Source of the DNA: Anadara kagoshimensis
Lineage: Eukaryota; Mollusca; Bivalvia; Arcoida; Arcidae
Direction of reading: 5' to 3'
Assembly: GCA_021292105.1 (NCBI GenBank)
Contig: CM037872.1
Coordinates: forward strand, 14,658,791 to 14,722,790
DNA: 64,000 bases
The position numbers and the translations under genes were made by a program. A model generated the notes under the pieces. That model ran no database searches. It worked only from the letters and a program-made list of their open reading frames with translations, and was not told where the DNA came from. This document shows positions 1 through 11,600 of the stretch, in pieces (position 1 is the stretch's first letter; each line of letters opens with the position of its first letter).

Positions 1-764
1 TCAGCCCAAAAATGATTCGCTGAGGTCAGTATATCATGTTTGGGCTGACTGTCCGGTCCATAAACTGCTATTTGGCCTACGAGCCCCCTGAAATATTTGT
101 TATATTATACCCAATCTACAAAACTTTCAATATTTTATACGTCATAAATTTTCTTAAGATTCTAATTAAAATATATAAAAAAATAAATAAAGTCGACATA
201 AGCTGAAAATCAATACGTAAATATTACTTACGCAGTAAAAAAATCCCTGTCCAGTGCCTCTATTATGATGTCACAAAAGCGCCAGAACTGTTTACAAGCA
301 CAACTGTCATGTTTTGAAGTTGAGTTTTTCTTCAGCAGTTTTAGGGTTAGTAATGAAACAATGAATATGTTTTGTTATTTTGCTTTTATTAAAAGAATTT
401 GTAACGTCGACTGGTGCACTAAATTCCGAAAACAAAAATACACTAAAGCAGTTACTGGTATAAGAAAACAAAACATAGCACTGTCGTGCTGTTGTACAGC
501 GTAGTTGGGAAAATTGTGTTGTGGCAAGACAGAATATAACCGAAAATTCGGGGGGGGGGGGGGGGGTCGTCGATCTATGCATATAGTCCGACGGATGGTT
601 TTTTTATTTTTTGGAAAAAGAAACAAATTTTTATGTACCAAACCATGTATTGCTGAATTAAATGGTAGAAAAAATTAATTTCATAAATATATGAAAACGA
701 CAATCGGTAATTAAAATTTAAAAAAGTTGTACCCGATCGTTTTGTCATTTCGGATAGAGAGAAA
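1..764. other. Intergenic, no gene seen
   Basis: No supportable gene. A 10-bp inverted pair (TCAGCCCAAA at 1-10 and TTTGGGCTGA at about 40-49) sits at the window edge and may be the cut end of a fold-back element. A run of 17 G lies at 550-566. Short open frames here have no recognisable protein features. Confidence 0.6.
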
Positions 765-880
765 CACAGGGGCCAGTTTCATAATAAAATTTAAAAATAC
801 CCATAAGTATATAAAAAAGAGTACTCTTTTTTATATACTTATGGGTATTTTTAAATTTTATTATGAAACTGGCCCCCGTG
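765..880. mobile_element. 116-bp spacerless palindrome with 8-bp target duplication (hAT-like MITE)
   Basis: Two 58-bp arms (765-822 and 823-880) are reverse complements with essentially one mismatch and no spacer; the centre reads GAGT/ACTC. The termini are CACAGGGGCC and, on the other strand, CACGGGGGCC. The octamer GAGAGAAA occurs immediately on both sides (757-764 and 881-888), as expected for an 8-bp target-site duplication. Eight-bp duplications with CA-starting termini are typical of hAT elements, so I infer a hAT-like miniature element made only of its inverted repeats. It encodes nothing; open frames on both strands read the same palindromic peptide. Confidence 0.8.
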
Positions 881-888
881 GAGAGAAA

Positions 889-2370
889 GTAGAGTTTTGC
901 AGATCCTACCGTCGCTATGAGGGGGTACATTCTAGCGGTTGTATGCATAACTGGATCATTTAGTTGTTTTACCAGTTCCGAGTTTTTACTACCGAATAAT
1001 CTAAAATTTCAATCCCGTTCAATTAAAGGAATCGCAAAATAATTTTCTCAATTTGCTGTTTCTTCAACCACTTCCTAAATGTACGACAGATTGTTGGTGA
1101 CCTAGTTTAACGATGTAAACAAATCGTGATCACGGAAATGCTTTTTTCAAGAAAACATACTACCACATGTTTTTGAGGACAGGTGTCGATATTTTGGAAT
1201 CAGTAAACATTTGTATTATTACACCACATAAATTTTATTTCCTCTGCTTGTGGATGACGTCTGCAGCAGCGCTTATATGAAACCCTGTTCGGAACTGGTA
1301 AAACGACTGTATTTAAAATTTGCATACAACACTGTACGAATTATCTCCCTTTCACGAAAGTAAAATCTAATCGATAAACATTTTAAAATATGACACAATT
1401 GCCTCAACATCAAAATACGTTATCATAACCTTCAAAATAAATTTAAATTTCCGTAGATTTCACGAAGAATTAATTAAACAACCTGCCGTTGCTGTTCATT
1501 TCTTAAAAAGTTATGATTTTACATCGTAGGACGCAAACTTCTCGAACTACTTTTTATTGTAAACATGAGATCAGTTCGCCAAATTGCAGAAATTATTAGA
1601 TGCATCCCGTCGCAATATTTTACTAGATTCTGAAATGTATTCCGAAAATTTATTCCAAATGTGCATATGTAACCAAATGCATTACCCGTCTCAGAATACA
1701 TATCTCACGATAAAACAGATATACTTCTTTCACGCTCATTTACCAGGCGCACTATTTCCAGGTGTACTCATATCTTATAATTTCATAGCAAAGAAGCTCG
1801 ATATCTTGGAAGAAAGCGATACCAATGTACGCGTTCACTTTGTTCACGCTGTACAAAAATAAAAATCTAATTACTCCTAAAACAATATGATTCCTTGAAA
1901 AATGTCTGTATTTTGATAAAACTATTTTATAAGCAAATCTATAAGATACCAGTACATGTACTACACAATTTATAGCCTTCAGAACAATTATAAATAGATA
2001 ATTTATGAAAATTACAACAGTTATACATCCTGTTTAAAAGACCAAGCAAAAATGATATTGGTTTTCATAATTGATGTTATTAATGTTATGCCAGTATTAT
2101 TACAGCTGTCAAGGATAACATTACAAACAAAATTGATATTCAATTAGACAACCCAAGTCAGCTTTACTTGTATCCTTTATCTTAAGGAATACAGTAATGA
2201 TTATCAAGTTTTTTATATATCAAAGCCTTTAGTCTGTGATAGAGGAGTTTACTGGGCCCCTGGCATATCAAGGGAAAACTTGGCCCTTAAAGTATAAAGG
2301 AAAAAATTTAAAACCTCAGGCAAAATCAAACAATAAATAAAATTGCACCTATGAAATACTTCAGAAAAAA
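889..2370. other. Intergenic, no gene seen
   Basis: AT-rich unique-looking sequence. The open frame at 1584-1862 has no recognisable motif and overlaps another on the opposite strand. Nothing else is supportable. Confidence 0.5.
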
Positions 2371-2570
2371 ACAAGTATTAATAGCTTAATCAACAAAAAT
2401 CTGTACAGAAACAAGTATTAATAGCTTAATCAACAAAAATCTGTACAGAAACAAGTATTAATAGCTTAATCAACAAAAATCTGTACAGAGACAAGTATTA
2501 ATAGCTTAATCAACAAAAATCTGTACAGAAACAAGTATTAATAGCTTAATCAACAAAAATCTGTACAGAA
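2371..2570. repeat. 40-bp minisatellite, 5 copies
   Basis: Five tandem 40-bp units beginning ACAAGTATTAATAGC start at 2371, 2411, 2451, 2491 and 2531. They are almost identical (one G for A), so the expansion is recent. Confidence 0.97.
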
Positions 2571-3397
2571 ATATATTTAGGTTAATCTTGTGAAAGTATT
2601 TTATTTCATCATCACATTACTTATAATTAATGATGTTGGAAATTAAATGTCAAAAACATACAGATAGCAAAAATATATAATTGATCAATAATAAGTAAAT
2701 AAAATATAAATAGACTTTGAAAATCTATAAGACATAAAAATCCATAAGAACATGTACATTAATGTTAAACATCTATATTTTAATCATTAGAAAATCAAGC
2801 AACCATAATGTTTCTATGACCATCAATTACTTACACAACTATAAATGTACACACAAAAATTACAAGTAAAGCTGTTAAAAATCTACAGATATCCCTCCAC
2901 TATCAGATATCCACTAAATATATATTTAGAAATCTGGTAATTCATAATGTGATAAATTCTATCATCTGAGAATAAAATGTTCAATAAAATTAATTTTTCA
3001 AAACCAAAATGTCCCTCCCTCTAAAGTAAGCATTTAACATTGACTATTGACCTACTAGTATATTATATTAACCACATGTTATTATGCATCTTTGTTTGAT
3101 GATCATACTCTTAAAACATTAAAATTGGATGCTCTCTTCAAATGAATGAAATTATACATTGTACATGTATATCAAGTTCTTGAATGAACTAAAACAGTAA
3201 TTTTCTATTTTATTTCTTAACTTATCACTTTATGATTGTAGAAATAATAAAAGGCTATATAGGGTTTGTATAGTATCCCTTAATTGACACTTTATTTATT
3301 TGAATTTTTAACAGTCAATTGCCAGACATAGTTTTAAATACTGATACCTATCAACCAAATATTTTTTTAAATGAACTAGAACTGTCTCTGAAAGAGG
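2571..3397. other. Intergenic AT-rich sequence, no gene seen
   Basis: No coding exon, RNA gene or clear element could be supported. It lies downstream of the SOAT stop codon. An AATAAA on the minus strand exists near 3290, but its distance of about 1.4 kb from the stop makes a poly(A) assignment uncertain. Confidence 0.5.
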
Positions 3398-4275
3398 ATA
3401 ATACCCCCCCCCACTCCCAACTATTGATTTGGGGACAAATTGTATGTATGGCCAAATTGTAATGTGAAAAATTCTGTGTATGGAAATGTTAATAATTCAG
3501 CAAAATACATGTGATGAAACTGATAATGGCAGGTGCACATGTTCTTATGATGCTCAATATCTATGCATAGTTTTAAAAAAAATGGATCATATATAATTAA
3601 GTAACTATATAATCCAGCCAAAAAAGGAGGTGCACATGTTCAATGTATATAGAAACATCCTGTAAAGTTTCAGACTTGTTTGTTAAAAGCTGTAAGAGGA
3701 TTTAATTACACAAAATGAGTACCCCTCATATGGAATATTGTTGAAAAATGACAAAGTTCAACTACCCGTAAAATCTGAGAAAAAATAATATAACCCAACC
3801 AAAATAGGAGGTGCACATGTTCAATGTATATGGAAACATCCTGCAAAGTTTCAGACTTCTTGGTTTAAAGCTGTAAGAGGAGTTGATTACACAAAATGGG
3901 TACCCCTCATATCATTGAGGTCAAAGTCAAGGTCACAGTGACCTGAATTTGGTACATGAAACATCAACTTCCCATAATGCATACACATACCAAGTTTGAT
4001 AATCCTAGGTGCTATGGTACAAAAGTTCTGTTCCGGACATGAAAATGCACAAGGTTTTACTATCATAGAGGTCAAAGGTCAAAGTCCAGGTCACAGTGAC
4101 CTAAATTTGGTACATGACACATCGCCTTCCCATGATGCATCCACATACCAAGTTTGATAATCCTAGGTGCTACAGTACAAAAGTTATGTTCCGGACACGA
4201 AGCGGCGGACAGACAGACAGACGGACAAGGTGATTCCTATATACCCCCCAAACTTCCTTTGCGGGGGTATAATAA
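3398..4275. mobile_element. Non-autonomous element with C-run/G-run inverted ends
   Basis: The left end reads ATAATACCCCC (3398) and the right end GGGGGTATAATAAT (about 4263-4276), giving short inverted termini. The interior holds diverged tandem units with GGTGCACATGTTCAATGTAT and AAGTTTCAGACTT, then a section with GACAGACAGACAGACGGAC before the right end. Related units recur at 52262-53050. No protein is encoded. Two perfect GGTCACAGTGACC palindromes lie at 3931-3943 and 4089-4101. Confidence 0.65.
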
Positions 4276-4694
4276 TGCTCAATTTAGTTGAGTTGTTCTA
4301 CGATGTAGAAGAGAATTTAGATAGGTTAAAATAACATCATACTAGTATACCTTATACAATCAAAGAACATAAACAGATGCATGCATGGGCACATACATCC
4401 TTACAATGTCATAAGTTTGGCTGGTTATTGCCAGTTGAGCTAAAAATGAGTTACAATACCAGATAACACAGAAACAAAAAATATCTGTATATAAAAGACT
4501 TAAATAGAGTATAAAATACAACTGTGTGAGAATATAATATATGCTTTATACAACTTTGGTATCAAATATGGGGAAAACATCATAGGTCAAATATGAATAT
4601 GGTAGGTTTTTAAAATAGAGTATCCCTTTCTATGGCACTAATGTATGTTGATGTTTTTAGTTTTGTAAATGTTTATATGTTGCTGATAATTAGT
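4276..4694 (-). other. Probable SOAT 3' UTR and flank
   Basis: Sequence directly downstream (minus strand) of the SOAT stop codon. It is AT-rich. I saw no canonical AATAAA close to the stop, so the transcript end is not assigned. Confidence 0.4.
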
Positions 4695-4778
4695 CTATGC
4701 TGCTACTGTTTTGTTTCGAGATATTCCTTCAAAGTTACAAGTCCATGAACGTGGTATGATGTAATCTAAAAAGTTTTC
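4695..4778 (-). CDS. SOAT last exon
   Basis: Acceptor TTTTATAG precedes GAAAAC. It encodes [14 protein letters not shown], equivalent to the conserved vertebrate PTFLDYVRPRSWTC end, then 13 further residues ([13 protein letters not shown]) and TAG. The tail after PRSWTC is longer than the few residues in human SOAT1. Phase 0 entry matches the exon at 7033-7169. Confidence 0.95.
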   Translation of the reverse strand, partial: ENFLDYIIPRSWTCNFEGISRNKTVAA

Positions 4779-7700
4779 CTATAAAAGACAGAAAAATTAA
4801 TTAAAAATTTATAAATCAAAGCACTGATAGTGCTGAATGTAGGAAACTAGTGATGAAGCCAGGTAAAGCAGGTCGGTGCTCAGTCCAAGGACTGGAAGAT
4901 TTATAAAGAAAATGAATATGGAAGTTCCATGCGTGTAAGTAAGCTCTGTATTATGGCATTGTCAAAGACAATGAGATAATTTACCTGCAAAGATTGTATC
5001 AGATTTTATCTTACAATTAATATGTATTTTGTTTAAATTCATTCATTCTTGAACTGATATAAGGGTGTCTGATATAAAATTCTGTATCAGGCATATGCCT
5101 GATACAAGGTCGCGTGCGTTTGTTCCCGGACTATTTCAGCTTCATGGTAATGAGGTCATCAGATTCCCCTAGATTCTGTCATGTCAAGACAAATGAAAGC
5201 AGTTAAAAACTACAATAAGTTATAAAAAATGTTAATCTTTATTAGAAAATGAAACGGTAAAATGTAATTCTTGGCAATAGCGGTAAGTTGATTTGTATCA
5301 GTACATAATATATTCAGTGTTCCCAAATGACGATTCATCTGTCACAGTAAATGTTCCATTCGTGTGATTTTGAACTGCATGCTGTCAAACGCATAAGTAT
5401 TAATATTGCCATTCCCATTTTCCAAAGATTCAATTGGTTAAAAGCTTATTGATCACACGTTTGATGTCTTAAATGGCGTCCAATGAACTGGCACCCGTCA
5501 ACTGCTATCCGTATTTTATACTGTGATGTTACACACCCCAGATATCCATCCGAAAAAAGAAATAGAACTAACTATGTTTAACTTTAATTAATAATACTAG
5601 AATTTTCCTAAATTTGTAAACATTGTTAGATAAAAATATCATTTAAATCTTATGTAAGTACAGAATTTGTATCAGAGTCGAGTCTTGTTCCCATGACGAT
5701 ATCACGACGAGCTGCTGTCCTGTAGCACATAACTCTGCTGTTACTGCTATTGCAAAGTCATTGCATATATCCAATGCCATAAACAACAGTGTAACAAAAA
5801 AATTGCTATGCCACCATCACCATTAACCAAATATTCCAAATATAAGACAATTTATCATTTACTCTTTTCAGACAGAATCAAATAATAAAACTGATCTTAT
5901 ATTGACTTCTAAACTGATCTAATATTGACTCCTAAACAAATCTTATATTGACTTCTAAACTGATCTAATATTGACTCCTAAACTGATCTATATTGACTTC
6001 TAAACTGATCTAATATTAACTTCTAAACATATCTTATATTGACTTCTAAACTGATCTAATATTGACTCCTAAACAAATCTTATATTGACTTTGAAACTGA
6101 TCTAATATTAACTTCTAAACTGATCTAATATTGACTTCTAAACTGATCTAATATTGACTCCTAAACAAATCTAATATTGACTTTTAAACTGATCTAATAT
6201 TGACTCCTAAACAAATCTAATATTGACTCCTTAAGTAATCTAATATTGACTTTTAAACTGATCTAATATTTACTTCTAAACTGATCTAATATTGACTTTT
6301 AAACTGATCTAATATTGACTCCTAAACTGATCTAATACTGACTTTTAAACTGATCTAATATTGACTTTTAAACTGATCTAATATTGACTTTTAAACTGAT
6401 CTAATGTTGACTTTTAAACTGATCTAATATTGACTCCTAAACTGATCTAATATTGACTTTTAAACTGATCTAATATTGACTCCTAAACTGATCTAATGTT
6501 GACTTTTAAACTGATCTAATATTGACTCCTAAACTGATCTAATATTGACTTTTAAACTGATCTGATACTGACTCCTTAACTGATCTAATACTGACTTTTA
6601 AACAGATCTTATGTTGATCCTTAAGTGATCTAATATTGACTTAAAAACTGATCTAATATTGACTTTTAAACTGATCTAATGTTGACTTTTAATCTGATCT
6701 AATATTGACTCCTAAACTGATCTAATATTGACTTTTAAACTGATCTAATATTGACTCCTAAACTGATCTAATACTGACTTTTAAACTGATCTAATATTGA
6801 CTTTTAAACTGATCTAATACTGACTCCTAAACCCATCTAATACTGACTTTTAAACTGATCTAATATTGACTTTTAAACTGATCTAATATTGACTCCTGAT
6901 CTAATATTGACCTCTAAACTGAACTAATATTGACTTCTAAAAGCATTTGGATTATTTATAAATTGGGACCTAATTGTATGAAAAAGGTGGTTTTCTTGGC
7001 TACTTTATTAACCATCAAAATGATATACTTACAGAGTTTACAGGACAATTTTGTCTGGCATACCATTCCAAACTATACAGACACATTAATAAACCACACC
7101 CTATAAACAGGGATACCCACAGAAATACATTCCAACTCCGTGATACACCTTTCAGAAATATAAATCCAACTGAAATAGATGACAAAGTAAATACAATAAA
7201 CTCCATAAGTCTGATCATGTTCATTTGGAAAAAAATAAGTTATTATTATATCTTTGTTAAAGAAACGTAATGGTTTTCCTTAAACCCAAAGTCAGATCTG
7301 ATAAAGACTTGAAAAAGTTAGTGAATGTTTTATCAAGAATTGGGCATCTTGAAATAAAAACCACTGTTCTATCTTTCAGTTAAGATCTGGAAAACCTATC
7401 TGAAATTTAACAATAAGGCATGGTAAACAGAAAAGCATTACTTACTTGAATAAACAGTAAAATTTTCAACAACTGCAAAAATTGACCACATTGCAATATA
7501 AGTGAAATCGTACTGATCTGGGCATTCAGTCAATCAATATTCTAGTTTGAGGAAGACTGGTTCCACTGTATTTGTATTAAACTTTTATTTCAAAGTATCA
7601 AGCGAGAACAGAAATATTGCAAATGTTGTAGAAGTTGAGCACAGATGAAGCATTGGGCTTGACACTTTTAGAAAGATGCTGCATATATACATATACATAT

Positions 7701-8588
7701 ACATGTTTTCATTGTTGTATACAGCTCAAACATGTATTTGGTATGAATGCTGAATAAATAAATAAAACAAATATTCAGATTTACTAGATACCTAGCATGC
7801 TAAATCTTAACTACATAGAGTAAAACTGGTTATAGTGTGTAAAGACCAATTTTCCATTAAGACCAATCTTTTACAGCTCCTTTGTTTTATATTGCAACTA
7901 AAAAGAATCTTTATATGAAGACAAACTGTCTATTTAGTCTATATTACTGTCTCTTCAGGTTTTAATCTACATCTTGATTGACATCTACCTATGTACAAAG
8001 TGTACATGGAGAACCCTTTACTGTGTACAATAAAATAACACAAGTAGTCAAACAATACTTACATCCAGCTCCCATAAACATCACAAATAATACTGGATAA
8101 AAGAACCCAAAGTTAACAATACTTACATCCAGCTCCCATAAACATCACAAATAATACTGGATAAAAGAACCCAAAGCTAACAATACTTACATCCAGCTCC
8201 CATAAACATCACAAATAATACTGGATAAAAGAACCCAAAGCTAACAATCAGAATGTATTCATGGAATATGGCTGATATTAAAAACACCATTGTCATGGCA
8301 GCCACACGATTCTTTGGTCCTAAAATCTAAAAATAAATGAAACAGAAATATTACAAGAAGCCAAATGAGCCCGATCTGTCACCTGGAGACTTGCAGCACA
8401 GACTTGGTAAAGCCTAATGTACTAACTCTATATTTCAATCTTCAGATTTTAGTTTGTTCAAACAAGTTGTTTTAATGTTTAACTAAATAAAACCTCATTA
8501 TAATAGCCTTTGTTAACAACTTCAATATGGCACACTGCATTACGACACACTTGAAATATTTTTTTTTGACAATTATAGAAAAACAGTT

Positions 8589-8636
<48 letters not shown>

Positions 8637-11600
8637 AAAAACACACACACCATTTCAATATCTGAAATTTTGTGAGTAAGACAGCTATATATAACTGTTT
8701 GTGTAACATGCCACATGTGATTACCTTATAAAAATCTTTGTAAATGTATGTGTACAACCAATCATGTACAACAATATTCCAAGTTCTGTAAAAATTACCA
8801 AATGACGTAGAATTCCACCAGTCCTAAAATAACCAAACATATACATCATACATAATACAGTCTTATTCATGAACAAATGTGTAAAGTAAGGTATAATTAA
8901 TGGATAAATACTGGACTATACTGGAGGATAGCCATATTTCATTTATCAGACGGTTTTTTATGAACAAAGTTGTAAATAATTAACAGAGAGTGATATCTGA
9001 ACCTATAACAAGGAGAAAAAATGCAGGGTCATACCAGGGATGGAACCCAGGACCTCCCTCACTATAGGCAAGTGCTTTAACAAATGAGCTACCAAGACCA
9101 CTACATTCCACCCCGTTATTTTTTTTAGTTTCCCTTCGTTACACATGTAGGAAATCTCACCCAAATTCCTTGGGTTGGACTTTATATGTCCATGTCATTG
9201 CTAGTCCACCATTTACAAGGGCCACACTGTCCACCAAACTAACAGGATGTGAAAGGTGGGGGTGTTCAAAAGTACATTTTAGTACTTGTAAATTCAGAAG
9301 AGATATCAAAATGCAGATAATATAACTAGAAGTCACTTTATTGTAAATATTTAGAACTTTAACAAAAAAATCATTTCTTGCTCTTGCCCGACTGTTTGTT
9401 TTTTAGCGTTTTATAGGACAAAATCATTGGTAATATATAAGAGAAACACAAGTTCACTGTAAATGATATTCTTATAAAATATACATACCTTATAAAACAT
9501 TCTGTCACCAAAACGTAACATTTCTGCAAAGGCATTCAACCAGGAATGTAATATTGCAAAGAAACCTAAAAATCAATAATTATGTGTTAACATTGGGTAA
9601 ACAATATAATCAAAGTCTGATAAAAAGTCAAACAAAATGAGAAGAGTAAGGGCTTGTCAGTGATACTTGTTTGAGATTTTTAAAAATGTTATTGTTTGTT
9701 TTTTTTAAAATCAAATCATTAAATGAGTGGGTTTTTTGTCGTGTTCTCTTTATTATTAAGATGTAGCACATACAGCATACTGCCTTAGTAATGTTATTCC
9801 TATTTGCTGGTAGTTTCCTCTTTTATGAAAAACAGACGTGCTTTCACAATGGCGTTCGCCGCTGTACCACGTAATCAATACCTCTTAACGTTTGTGCGGA
9901 ATGTTTTGGAAAACGTCAATGTCACAGATTCCCGGAATGACGTCGTTTTCGCGGGAAAACGTCATCTCATGTTATTCCATATCAATTGGAAATAAGTGTT
10001 CCGCACAAACGTTAGAGGGTATCACGTGGTACAGTGGCGAACCCCATTCAGATTTCTTATATGTTTCGGGATGGCAGAGTATGAATTTGCCTTTGGCCAG
10101 CTTCACACTCATTTTTGCGTCTGCCATTTGACTTTTGAAAACCAGAATATGTTAGTACTTTTTAATACAAACAAGAGGCCCAATAGGGCCCGTGATGCTA
10201 AACTGGCAGTTACTTTACATATTTTATAAAAAACATGCAAATCTTGTTAAATGGCGTTCCACCTCCTTTCTTCATTTCAACTAGAACCAAACTAGAAAAT
10301 AAATTTACATTCAATTTTGGTCATTTATGTTTTTGCTATTTATAGCAACGGGAGCCACCTTGGATTTTGGCAGATATGCCAGACACAACTTTTGGATCAC
10401 TTTTACTTAAGGGCTTTTCATGCTATATTTAGTTAGAAGTAAACTCAGAGGAAAAAATTTTTGATGAGTTGGTTAAAACAAACACCTTGTATGCTCAATG
10501 TGTAAAAATAGGGTCCGATACCTACTTTCTATATCAAATTGGAGGAATTGAATCTAGATGTAAAGGGGCTAAAAGTGGTATCAAATGTCTACCCTTACTG
10601 TTTTATCAGATGAAAAAAGTATCTGGCCACATGACCTGGGACGGGGCCACCATTTGTATAACATTAGTAAAGGGGTTCCAGCTAATGTGAAATCCCAAAT
10701 ATAAAAGCTTTAGAACATATTCACAGAAGAAGGTTTTCAAGGTTGATTTCCCATGTAAGCCTATGTAAACATATGGCCACTTGGTATGGGGCCAAAAAAT
10801 GGCCCAGGGACCACCATTTGTACCAATGTGGTAAAGGGACTCCAGCTGATAGTAAATGCTAAACATAAAGGCTTTAGGGCTTTCAGTTTAAAAAAAAAAT
10901 TCAAAATTAATTTCCTATAAAAGTCTACAGTATAAGTGCAAAAATGTGCCTTCTATAGTGAGTCCAAATCAGGTCTGGGGGCCACTATTTGTACAAACTT
11001 GGTATAGGGGCTCTAGCTGATACTAAATGCTAAATATCAAAGCTTTAGGCCTAACAGTTTCAGAAAGAAGATTTTCAAAATTGATTTACCATAAAAGTCT
11101 ATATATGCAGAAGTATGGCTCCCTGGAATGGGGCCAAAACTGGTGTGGGGGACTCCAGCTGATATTAAATGCTACTAAATACATGTATAGAAGCTTTAGT
11201 TCTTACAGTTTCAGAAAAGATTTTCAAAATTGATTTCCCATCAATGTCTATATTTGCAGTTGTTTGCCCCCATTGGAGTGGGGCCAAAACTGGTAGGGGG
11301 GCACCATTTGTACAAACTTGGTTAAAGTACTCCAACTGATATTGAATGCTAAATATAAAAGCTTTAGGCCTTACAGTTTCAGAGATGAAGATTTTCAAAC
11401 TCAAAAACTATAAAAATATACAAAAATGTGACCATAAAGGGGCAATAACTCCTAAAGTGTTTGTCAGATATTTATGAAACTTCATACATAGCTAGAATTT
11501 GTCATGCTGATCAATATTTATCTAAATATAGCATTAAATATCTTTGAAAACAGTAAATATACAGGCAAAAACTCAAAGGTCGAAAATCTAGGTCATGATC

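Noticed and set aside
2371-2570. Regular direct repeats resembling a CRISPR array (also 13484, 43048 and 62374)
   Set aside because: The units are contiguous tandem repeats without unique spacers, the genome is eukaryotic, and no cas genes are present.
6974-7270. 98-codon plus-strand frame as a gene
   Set aside because: It is antisense to a confident SOAT exon (7033-7169).
9804-9995. 63-codon frame at 9804 as a small protein
   Set aside because: It reads through the inverted-repeat element at 9854-10042 and has no other support.
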